The translations under genes were made by a program, and so were the position numbers. From contig JAFDIC010000101.1 in the NCBI GenBank assembly GCA_019308525.1, positions 1-10,492 on the forward strand: 10,492 bases of DNA, read 5' to 3'. The notes beneath the pieces are model-generated. The model saw only the letters and a list, made by a program, of their open reading frames with translations, did not search any database and had not been told where the DNA came from. This document shows positions 1 through 5,563 of this stretch, one piece after another; within the stretch, counting starts at the first letter, position 1; each line of letters begins with the position of its first letter. This DNA is from Deltaproteobacteria bacterium (GTDB taxonomy: Bacteria; Desulfobacterota; DSM-4660; Desulfatiglandales; HGW-15).

Positions 1-354
1 TGCCAAGGCTGCGTTGATGTCATTCATTGGAAGGCAGGCCACGGCTGCAATAAACCTATCGGGATATTTGTTCAGCAGTTCAGCCATCTCATCGTTGGCA
101 ATCTTTGAGAGATCCACTGCATCCTTTCCTGATACTGCATATTCCAGGGGTGGGGCACCAATGGTTAAGACCTGCTGAAGCCCCTCAAATTTGTCCATAA
201 ACCTGAATCTTTCTTCTAAGTCAAAGAGGGCCGGCCTCTCGGTATCAGCCTGAAGATAGTAACAGGGCCTTGATTTCCTAAAGAGTATTTCCTTGTATCT
301 TTTGGGCAATATGTGGCAAAAGATATCTATCTTCAGAGATGCTATTTCATTCAT
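1..354 (-). CDS. Amidohydrolase-family (Amidohydro_2, ACMSD-like) protein, 5' part only
   Basis: The first 118 codons of a minus-strand gene run off the left edge. The N-terminus reads KIDIFCHILPKRY (residues 8-20), and the visible part ends in a segment containing ACLPMNDINAAL. Both match the Amidohydro_2 family of metal-dependent TIM-barrel hydrolases and decarboxylases (aminocarboxymuconate-semialdehyde decarboxylase relatives). The classical first metal motif is D-x-H-x-H; here it is D10-I-F12-C-H14, so the first histidine is phenylalanine. Some members of this family share that change. The ATG at 354 has GGGAGG seven bases upstream. The family is common in anaerobic aromatic degradation clusters as a ring-cleavage or decarboxylation enzyme, but the substrate cannot be read here. 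The catalytic C-terminal two thirds are outside the window, so whether it is an active metalloenzyme is open. Confidence 0.8.
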   Translation of the reverse strand, partial: MNEIASLKIDIFCHILPKRYKEILFRKSRPCYYLQADTERPALFDLEERFRFMDKFEGLQQVLTIGAPPLEYAVSGKDAVDLSKIANDEMAELLNKYPDRFIAAVACLPMNDINAALA

Positions 355-700
355 CGTACTGCCTCCCGTCACAGGTATCCTTTTATCTTGCAAAATCGGG
401 TAGAAAATCGAAACCGTTATCTGACAGCCCCTGGACCTTGCTTCTTAGCCTATATATCATACTTCGGAGATATGTGAAAATTTGGTGAAAACCCTGCCCA
501 AGGGTATTTCCTTAAGATCTTTGAAAGACAGTAGACTCAGGGGAGACCCAAGGATCTGGCGATTGGGTAGGTATGTAAGTTATCTGCCCGAATGAGACCC
601 TAGTCTGAGAAGGTATAACCGCGGATTTAGCCCGCACATAACAGAGCATTACAAGTGAGGCATTGCAGCTCTGGAGAAAGATCCCCGATGCCCCAGGTCT
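355..700. other. Intergenic region between the response regulator and the amidohydrolase gene
   Basis: This 346-bp stretch has no convincing gene on either strand; the short open frames in it have no family resemblance. Near its left end, on the minus strand, lies the GGGAGG ribosome site of the amidohydrolase. An AT-rich segment around 455-495 (TATATATCAT, two TTTTCAC-like repeats on the minus strand) is the likeliest promoter area for that gene, but no good -35/-10 pair stands out. I see no strong terminator after the response regulator. Confidence 0.5.
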
Positions 701-1186
701 CTATATGTAAAAGCCTTTCCAGAATTCTTCGTGCTCTTTTTGCCAGTCAGGGCCGAACTTCTTATCGTAGTAAGAAGCGAACCGGTCAAACCAGCGCCAC
801 CAGAAATTCTTGCCCTTTTCCTTTGCCTCCAGTATGTCATTGAGATAGGTCACGATATTCCCCATCTCTTCCTTCGGTATGTAAGAGGCAGCCCCTTTCT
901 TATAAGATCTAACAGTGTTTTCCGGGCTCAATGCGTGGGCTGTGAGCATAACCGGCAGTACACCTTTTTCCTTTGCAATATCAAGGAGCTTGAAGCCATC
1001 AACCCCCATGATATCCAGGATGGCGATATCAAAGTACCTTGTCTCGAGCAGCTCCTTGGCTTCGTTGAAACTGTAAGCCTTTTCCACCTCGCACATGGAG
1101 AGAAGGTCTTCCAAGGTCTCAACAACATCCGGCTCATCGTCCACGATCAGGATCTTTTTGCCTTTCAATAGATCTTCATTAGCCAT
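701..1186 (-). CDS. Stand-alone response regulator (REC domain) with aromatic-rich C-terminal tail
   Basis: This is a 161-residue protein. Residues about 10-122 form a CheY-like receiver domain. The acidic pocket is D16-D17, the predicted phospho-acceptor is D58 in AILDIMGVDG, the conserved Thr is T82 in MLTAHA, and the conserved Lys is K105 after SYIP. No DNA-binding or enzymatic output domain follows. Instead there is a tail of about 40 residues (123-161), rich in Trp, Phe and Tyr and in charged residues (NFWWRWFDRFASYYDKKFGP, then DWQKEHEEFWKGFYI). I chose the ATG at 1186 because GGGGGA lies eight bases upstream and the receiver fold starts at once. An in-frame extension to 1318 would add 44 unrelated residues. 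No histidine kinase is adjacent. The gene is divergent from iorA and in line with the amidohydrolase gene. It probably acts through protein-protein contact; its output is unknown. Confidence 0.88.
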   Translation of the reverse strand: MANEDLLKGKKILIVDDEPDVVETLEDLLSMCEVEKAYSFNEAKELLETRYFDIAILDIMGVDGFKLLDIAKEKGVLPVMLTAHALSPENTVRSYKKGAASYIPKEEMGNIVTYLNDILEAKEKGKNFWWRWFDRFASYYDKKFGPDWQKEHEEFWKGFYI

Positions 1187-1321
1187 GTTGCATGTCCCCC
1201 TATGTTGAATGTTTTCATGAATCGCGCTCCCGGTCGGCTTCCCCTGGAAAGATCGACACCGGCGCCGTCGCTGTTCCTGAAACTTACATCGATTAGTGCA
1301 ATCCCAGACTCTAAGCACAAA

Positions 1322-1351
1322 ATAATACAGTATTCTTGTGAATCAAGGCAA
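1322..1351 (-). promoter_or_regulatory. Possible sigma70-type promoter for the response regulator
   Basis: Read on the minus strand, TTGCCT (1346-1351) is followed after 18 bases by TATTAT (1322-1327). These match the -35 hexamer at 4 of 6 positions and the -10 hexamer at 5 of 6. The site lies about 135 bases upstream of the chosen ATG, so the leader would be long. This is a weak, composition-prone call. Confidence 0.25.
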
Positions 1352-1386
1352 CGAAAAAGGAGGTCCGGCAGCAAAGTGACTCTTTA

Positions 1387-1402
1387 ACAGGCTGTTGCCC
1401 AA
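1387..1402. repeat. Outer inverted repeat arm (partner 1701-1716)
   Basis: A sixteen-base perfect inverted repeat, ACAGGCTGTTGCCCAA on the left and TTGGGCAACAGCCTGT on the right. GGCTGTTGC-type sequences at the outermost position resemble terminal repeats of insertion sequences. The IS family is not assigned. Confidence 0.85.
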
Positions 1403-1464
1403 ATTATTCCGTCACATTTCTGGCGATGCCAAAGGATAGACCGTGATGGTGTTTGCTCTTGTGG

Positions 1465-1485
1465 TCCCTGGATGTCTTTTCACAA
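1465..1485. repeat. Inner inverted repeat arm (partner 1655-1675)
   Basis: A 21-base perfect inverted repeat. The left arm begins TCCCTGGATG and ends TTTTCACAA; its reverse complement occupies 1655-1675. Similarity continues imperfectly a few bases inward (GGTTCAAT against CGCTCAAT). A repeat of this length is very unlikely to occur by chance in 330 bp. Confidence 0.85.
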
Positions 1486-1832
1486 GGTTCAATCAAATTT
1501 CTCCTGATGGTCCAAGCGGCACCATACACTTGATCCAAGACCGCCTTAGCCCCAGGAAATCATCTTTGTCGGAGCCAGCATCTCCAGTGTCTCTATTGAG
1601 AGAGCACTATGAGGATAATGGGGCGTGAAAACAGCTCAAGAGACATATTGAGCGTTGTGAAAAGACATCCAGGGACGCAGTGATCATCGTTGATCAGGTA
1701 TTGGGCAACAGCCTGTGAACATTTGATAAATCCTGGAATGAAGGTTTGATATTCTGATGGTCTTGAAAAAGGGGACAAACAGTGCTAGAAAAAAGTTCTT
1801 TGCCTAATCGGTAGATAAGACTGGAGGAAAAA

Positions 1833-3683
1833 ATGCATAAATTACTCGCTGATTCACCTGGAAAAGAGATGCTCCTGCTGGGAAACGAGGCCATTGCCCG
1901 GGGTGCGCTGGAGGCGGGCCTTGCCTTTGCAACCTGTTATCCGGGCACGCCTTCTTCCGAGATCCCGGAGCAGTTCTTTCAAATAAGCAAGGAAACCAAT
2001 CTATACTTTGAATACTCCACCAACGAAAAGGTCGCGGTGGAGGTCGGTGCAGGTGCGGCGGTCTCTGGGCTGAGGACCATGGTGACCATGAAACACGTGG
2101 GCCTCAACGTTGCCGCAGATCCAATCATGACCCTCGCCTATGAGGGTGTAAAGGGAGGAATGGTCATCGTCAGCGCGGATGACCCGTCCCTTTTCTCCAG
2201 CCAGAACGAGCAGGACAACAGATACTACGCTAGATTATCTTCTCTCCCTATGCTTGAGCCGACAAATGTCCAGGAAATGAAGGACGTTACCAAAAAGGCC
2301 TTTGATCTGTCTGAGGAACTGGAACTGCCTGTGCTCCTGAGAACGACGACGCGTCTGAATCATATCAGGGGGCCCGTGAGGCTTGGCCAGTTGCGCCCCC
2401 CCAAGACAGTAGGGGACTTCAAGAAAAACCCTTTCCACTGGGTGGCTGTCCCGGCGGTATCCAGGAACTTGCATAAACTATTGTTGGAAAAATTCGACAG
2501 GGCCCTGGAAAAAGCCGAGGATTCAGAATACAACGAGATCATGGGGAACGGGAGATGGGGAATAGTCACCAACGGAGTGAGTTACAACTATGTGAAAGAT
2601 GCAGTAGCCGACCTCAACATTGAAGACAAGGTCAGTATTCTCAAACTGGGATTTTCATGGCCTTTTCCCAAGAAGCTGTGCACCGGTTTTCTAAACAGGA
2701 TGGACAAGGTCCTGGTGGTTGAAGAGCTAGAGCCTATAATGGAAAACGACCTCAAGGCCGTTGCCCAGGAGCAGGGCTTTTTGTTGCCGATAATGGGAAA
2801 GGGGGTGGGAGGGCTCTCCCGCGCCTTTGAGTACGAGCCTGCCATGGTCAGGCGGGCCGTTGCAGAGTATTTTGATGTGGACTATCAAGGACCGGAAAAG
2901 GTGGATACATCTGATGTCCCTGACCTTCCGGGGAGACCTCCAACCCTTTGTGCCGGATGTCCCCACAGGGCCACCTACTATGCAGTAAAGCAAGTCTATG
3001 GTGATGAAACCATCTACCCTACTGATATAGGCTGTTACACCCTGGGGCTTTTACCTCCCATATCGGCGGCCGATTTCCTCATATGCATGGGGTCGTCGGT
3101 CAGCTCATCCTGCGGTTTTTCCCGGGCCAACGAACAGAAGGTGGTCTCATTCATAGGGGATTCAACCTTCTTTCATTCAGGCATAACCGGTCTAATCAAC
3201 GCAGTCCACAACAATCATAAATTCACCCTGGTCATCCTGGACAACGGTACCACAGCAATGACGGGGCACCAGCCCCATCCCGGAGTCGACACGGCCCCCC
3301 TGGGGGTTGAACGTACTCGAATCTCCATCGAGGGAGTGGTCAAGGGGTGCGGCGTAAAAGATGTTCACGTGGTAAAGCCGTTCAAGGTCAAGAAGACCAT
3401 AGATGCTGTCAGGGCTTCCTTCGAATATGATGGCGTGTCAGTGATTATTTCAGAGGAGTACTGTCCCCTCTTTGCCCGTGCTATAGGCGAGATGAAGAGG
3501 TCCAGACCCTTTTATATCAATCTGGACAAGTGCAAGGGGCACAGGGTGTGCATAAATGAGCTCGCATGCCCTGCCATCTACCTGGATGGCTATCATGTGG
3601 CCATCAACGAAAACCTCTGTACAGGGTGTGCTGTTTGTGCCCAGTTATGCCCTGAAAACGCAATACTGCCAGTCAAAAAATGA
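1833..3683 (+). CDS. iorA: Indolepyruvate (arylpyruvate):ferredoxin oxidoreductase, alpha subunit
   Basis: This 616-residue subunit of a TPP-dependent enzyme oxidises arylpyruvates with CoA to arylacetyl-CoA and CO2, reducing ferredoxin in the cytoplasm. The N-terminal pyrimidine-binding domain shows YPGTPSSEI (36-44) and NEKVAVEVGAGAA (64-76). CAGCPHR (373-379) opens the C-terminal TPP domain. GDS at 442-444 with DNGTTAMTG from D470 forms the TPP/Mg motif. The last 60 residues are a two-cluster ferredoxin domain. The second cluster is regular (C596, C599, C602, C606-P). The first reads C567-K-G-H570-R-V-C573 and then C579-P, so the second cysteine is replaced by histidine. Length is normal for IorA. 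The ATG at 1833 has TGGAGG six bases upstream. iorB follows 59 bp later. The aryl preference is inferred from the family; phenylpyruvate is as likely as indolepyruvate. Confidence 0.95.
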   Translation: MHKLLADSPGKEMLLLGNEAIARGALEAGLAFATCYPGTPSSEIPEQFFQISKETNLYFEYSTNEKVAVEVGAGAAVSGLRTMVTMKHVGLNVAADPIMTLAYEGVKGGMVIVSADDPSLFSSQNEQDNRYYARLSSLPMLEPTNVQEMKDVTKKAFDLSEELELPVLLRTTTRLNHIRGPVRLGQLRPPKTVGDFKKNPFHWVAVPAVSRNLHKLLLEKFDRALEKAEDSEYNEIMGNGRWGIVTNGVSYNYVKDAVADLNIEDKVSILKLGFSWPFPKKLCTGFLNRMDKVLVVEELEPIMENDLKAVAQEQGFLLPIMGKGVGGLSRAFEYEPAMVRRAVAEYFDVDYQGPEKVDTSDVPDLPGRPPTLCAGCPHRATYYAVKQVYGDETIYPTDIGCYTLGLLPPISAADFLICMGSSVSSSCGFSRANEQKVVSFIGDSTFFHSGITGLINAVHNNHKFTLVILDNGTTAMTGHQPHPGVDTAPLGVERTRISIEGVVKGCGVKDVHVVKPFKVKKTIDAVRASFEYDGVSVIISEEYCPLFARAIGEMKRSRPFYINLDKCKGHRVCINELACPAIYLDGYHVAINENLCTGCAVCAQLCPENAILPVKK

Positions 3684-3730
3684 GAGTGACGGGCTATGAT
3701 TTTACTTGAGCCGATGAGCGTAGCACTGTG

Positions 3731-3736
3731 AAGGAG
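3731..3736 (+). promoter_or_regulatory. Ribosome binding site deciding the iorB start
   Basis: AAGGAG lies six bases before the ATG at 3743. An in-frame GTG at 3728 sits just ahead of this site, so it cannot use it. The ATG is therefore preferred. Confidence 0.75.
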
Positions 3737-3742
3737 AGCGCA

Positions 3743-4333
3743 ATGGAGAATAAGAGGTGTGTTTTTGTAGGCGTGGGCGGTCAAGGAAACCTTCTGGCGT
3801 CCAGGCTCCTTGGCCAAGCCCTTTTATCAATCGGAGTGCCGGTGGTGGTCAGCGAAATCCACGGCATGGCCCAGCGGGGCGGTATCGTGGAATCGGCCGT
3901 GGTGATAGGAAATATGACGAGCCCCATTGTATCAGAGGGGGAGGCGGACATACTGGTAGGGTTCGAGCCCGTGGAGACCGCGAGGGCCCTTGGAAAATGC
4001 AACCGACAAACCACGGTTATTACCAATACTCATCCCCTGCCTCCATTCACAGTCTCTTTGGGGCAGGGAAAGTATCCTTCGGTGGACGAACTCCTGGACA
4101 AGATGCAGGCAAAGGTCGACAGGGTCATTGCCCTGGATGGCGATGAGCTTGCACAAGAGGCGGGCAACCCGCTCTCCCTGAACATTGTCATGCTGGGGGC
4201 CCTGATCGGTGCGGGTGTCGTGCCTGTTCCTGGCGAGAAGATGAAGGAAACTATCGGGGCATGGACCAAAGAGGCCTTCTTGGACTCAAACCTCAAGGCC
4301 TTTGACCTGGGGATGAGAGCAGTTCGGGGGTAG
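3743..4333 (+). CDS. iorB: Indolepyruvate (arylpyruvate):ferredoxin oxidoreductase, beta subunit
   Basis: This 196-residue protein is the second subunit of the IorAB heterodimer. It belongs to the pyruvate/ketoisovalerate oxidoreductase gamma-type fold (PF01558). The glycine-rich loop GVGGQG is at 10-15 and the IorB signature SEIHGMAQRGG at 37-47; a hydrophobic SLNIVMLGALIGAG segment follows in the C-terminal half. It has no cysteine cluster, as usual: the Fe-S domain is in IorA. Family length is about 190-200 residues, so the gene is complete. It follows iorA by 59 bp with no terminator visible between them and should share its transcript. The stretch after it holds a strong new promoter, so iorAB and the downstream genes can be transcribed separately. 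Confidence 0.94.
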   Translation: MENKRCVFVGVGGQGNLLASRLLGQALLSIGVPVVVSEIHGMAQRGGIVESAVVIGNMTSPIVSEGEADILVGFEPVETARALGKCNRQTTVITNTHPLPPFTVSLGQGKYPSVDELLDKMQAKVDRVIALDGDELAQEAGNPLSLNIVMLGALIGAGVVPVPGEKMKETIGAWTKEAFLDSNLKAFDLGMRAVRG

Positions 4334-4349
4334 TGCAGAGAGATTGATT

Positions 4350-4366
4350 AACCCTTGACAGGGGTT
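4350..4366. promoter_or_regulatory. Dyad covering the -35 box (possible operator or weak terminator)
   Basis: AACCCT-TGACA-GGGGTT can form a six-pair stem (one G-T pair) with a five-base loop. It overlaps the -35 hexamer of the promoter at 4355-4384. It could be a regulator site or a weak attenuator at the end of iorB. No T-tract follows, so a strong intrinsic terminator is unlikely. Confidence 0.3.
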
Positions 4367-4384
4367 TGTGGGCGCTCTTATAAT
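4355..4384 (+). promoter_or_regulatory. Consensus sigma70 promoter upstream of gntR
   Basis: TTGACA (4355-4360) and TATAAT (4379-4384) are both perfect consensus hexamers, separated by 18 bases. Transcription should start near 4391, giving a leader of about 150 bases before gntR. The site lies only 21 bp after the iorB stop. It is expected to drive gntR and, through the overlapping ferredoxin gene, the por and Mo/Fe-S genes. So strong a promoter in front of a regulator gene suggests that it is normally held down by a repressor. Confidence 0.75.
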
Positions 4385-4391
4385 GGGGTAC

Positions 4392-4401
4392 CGTATACAA
4401 T
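4392..4401. promoter_or_regulatory. Possible GntR/FCD operator at the transcription start
   Basis: The sequence around the predicted start reads CGTATACAAT, centred on the palindrome GTATAC (4393-4398). FCD-type GntR regulators often bind short palindromes of the TTGTATACAA kind, and the right half here matches that. The position, just downstream of TATAAT, would suit repression. Assignment to this regulator is inference. Confidence 0.35.
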
Positions 4402-4543
4402 CGTTATGTCTGTTATTGTTGCGATTACACATGGTTATGAGCCATTGCTGGTGCCGCAGGTATTCGGATCGAGATAATTCAAGGGATTCCAGGATAATGG
4501 AAACAACCTGGGGCCGGTGATTGCCTGACCGGGGGATCTTGTT

Positions 4544-5287
4544 TTGGGGATGAAAAAGGGTAGCCCGAGGCTGGTCATAAGGAAGCCCGTTTCCATACGC
4601 AAGAGGGTCTATGATGTTATAAGGGATGGCATCCTCAACGGGGAATACCCTGCCGGTTACCGAATGGTTGAATCAAGGCTGGCCAAACAGATCAAGACGT
4701 CGAGGACACCTGTTAGGGAGGCCTTGCACATGCTGGAAATGGAGGGTCTCCTGGAATCGATACCCCGGGTTGGATACCAGGTGAAACCCATTGAATGGGA
4801 GGAAGTAGAAGAGATCTGCCAGATCAGGGCAGTAAATGAGACACTGGCAGCCAGGTGGGCCATGCAGCGAATCAGCGACAGGGAGATCAAGGCCCTTGAA
4901 AAGAACGTGACCCTTGCAGAAGAAGAGGTCTTGCGGGGGAAACCAAAATCTTTTGTGGAGAGTGATGCGGAATTTCACGAGATCTTGGCGAGGGCAAGCG
5001 GCAGCAAGCGTCTCTTGGAGCTCTGTCAACTCCTGCGCAGGCACATGCTTCGCTACAGGATCGAGAGCCTCTACCTCAGGGAGACCGCCCTGAAGGCTAT
5101 TGCAGGCCATCGCCGGATTCTGGAATGTATAAAGAGGAAGGATGAACAAGAAATAGAGCAGGCGATCTGCCAGCACCTGGAGCAGTCCAAGAAAGATATC
5201 CAGCGGTATGCGTTTCACATGGAGAGGGAGAGACAGAAAGCAACGGTTTTTCAAAGGCTTGGGGAAGAGGAGAAGAAGATAGTATGA
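4544..5287 (+). CDS. GntR-family transcriptional regulator, FCD subfamily
   Basis: This protein of 247 residues (245 if the ATG at 4550 is used) has an N-terminal winged helix-turn-helix, roughly residues 16-82. It contains the typical GntR run L-A-K-Q-I-K-T-S-R-T-P-V-R-E-A-L and the wing around GLLESIPRVGYQV. The C-terminal all-helical FCD effector domain has a candidate metal site D141, H145, H189 and H211. FCD regulators usually bind organic acids or acyl-CoA and act mostly as repressors. The TTG at 4544 has GGGGGA seven bases upstream, while the ATG at 4550 has it thirteen bases away, so the start is uncertain by two codons. Its stop overlaps the ferredoxin start by four bases (ATGA), so it is cotranscribed with the por genes. 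The ligand is likely an aromatic acid or its CoA ester (inference from neighbours). Confidence 0.92.
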   Translation: MGMKKGSPRLVIRKPVSIRKRVYDVIRDGILNGEYPAGYRMVESRLAKQIKTSRTPVREALHMLEMEGLLESIPRVGYQVKPIEWEEVEEICQIRAVNETLAARWAMQRISDREIKALEKNVTLAEEEVLRGKPKSFVESDAEFHEILARASGSKRLLELCQLLRRHMLRYRIESLYLRETALKAIAGHRRILECIKRKDEQEIEQAICQHLEQSKKDIQRYAFHMERERQKATVFQRLGEEEKKIV

Positions 5288-5562
5288 CAGCAAAACAGTA
5301 TTTCAAGACAGAGGGGGCCTGGTCGGATGCCGATGAATTACTCCTCTGTCTGGACACAGGCAGTTGGAGGTCGGAGAGACCGATCGTGGACACTGAAAAA
5401 TGCAACTATTGTGGAATCTGCGCACTTTTCTGCCCACCACAGTGTATGATCGACCAGGGAGATCATTTCCAGCCCAACCTGGATTTTTGCAAAGGCTGCG
5501 GCATATGTGCAAAGGAATGCCCTCGTAAGGCCATAACCATGCAGCCGGAGGGAGATTTTTGA
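5284..5562 (+). CDS. porD: 2x[4Fe-4S] ferredoxin-type delta subunit of 2-oxoacid:ferredoxin oxidoreductase
   Basis: This small, 92-residue electron-transfer subunit is of the PorD/VorD type. Two cysteine motifs are regular: C40, C43, C46, C50-P and C69, C72, C75, C79-P. Both should ligate [4Fe-4S] clusters that carry electrons from the TPP/PorB site to external ferredoxin. An N-terminal stretch of about 35 residues (DADELLLCLDTGSWRSERP) precedes the clusters; this is the usual docking extension of PorD (there it often reads tGsWR..rP). The ATG at 5284 overlaps the gntR stop by 4 bp, so translation may be coupled. porA begins one base after its stop. In phenylglyoxylate dehydrogenase the equivalent subunit is PadF. 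The substrate of the whole enzyme is not shown by this subunit. Confidence 0.93.
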   Translation: MTAKQYFKTEGAWSDADELLLCLDTGSWRSERPIVDTEKCNYCGICALFCPPQCMIDQGDHFQPNLDFCKGCGICAKECPRKAITMQPEGDF

Positions 5563-5563
5563 C

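Larger units (their letters stand above)
1387..1716. mobile_element. MITE-like or decayed insertion element with nested inverted repeats
   Basis: A 330-bp segment starts with ACAGGCTGTTGCCCAA (1387-1402) and ends with its exact reverse complement (1701-1716). A second perfect inverted repeat of 21 bases is nested inside (1465-1485 with 1655-1675). The distances between outer and inner arms differ (62 bases left, 25 bases right), so it is not one continuous long hairpin. No transposase is visible. The two short open frames across it (1443-1628 plus, 1593-1778 minus) share a VPGCLFT stretch only because both read the inner repeat. No target-site duplication is obvious at the ends. It is best read as a non-autonomous element, or the fused ends of a deleted IS, sitting in the divergent promoter region. 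Confidence 0.5.
1187..1832. other. Divergent intergenic region between response regulator and iorA
   Basis: This 646-bp stretch separates two oppositely directed genes and should hold both promoters. Its middle is taken up by a 330-bp element with inverted-repeat ends (1387-1716). The left flank (1187-1386) carries a possible minus-strand promoter. The right flank (1717-1832) leads to iorA, whose ribosome site TGGAGG lies six bases before its ATG. No clear -35/-10 pair was found for iorA; two TTGATA hexamers (1723-1728 and 1746-1751) are the nearest candidates. Confidence 0.6.

Noticed and set aside
600..640. Hairpin-like GCGG...CCGC as terminator of the response regulator or a small RNA
   Set aside because: Only a four-pair core stem with no T-run in the right direction; nothing else supports an RNA gene.
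1443..1778. Two 61-residue open frames (plus 1443-1628, minus 1593-1778) as possible transposase remnants
   Set aside because: They resemble each other only where both read the inner inverted repeat. No DDE or other transposase motif is visible.
2235..2993. Several minus-strand open frames within iorA
   Set aside because: All are antisense shadows of a well-recognised IorA reading frame with no independent signals.
3728..3742. GTG at 3728 as the iorB start
   Set aside because: The Shine-Dalgarno sequence AAGGAG lies downstream of this GTG and correctly spaced for the ATG at 3743.
4350..4366. Intrinsic terminator after iorB
   Set aside because: The stem is only six pairs with one G-T pair and no T-tract follows; it overlaps a consensus promoter, so a regulatory dyad is the better reading.
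4673..5293. 206-residue open frame on the minus strand across gntR
   Set aside because: It is antisense to a clear GntR/FCD gene, has no family-like motif, and its length reflects the codon bias of the real gene.
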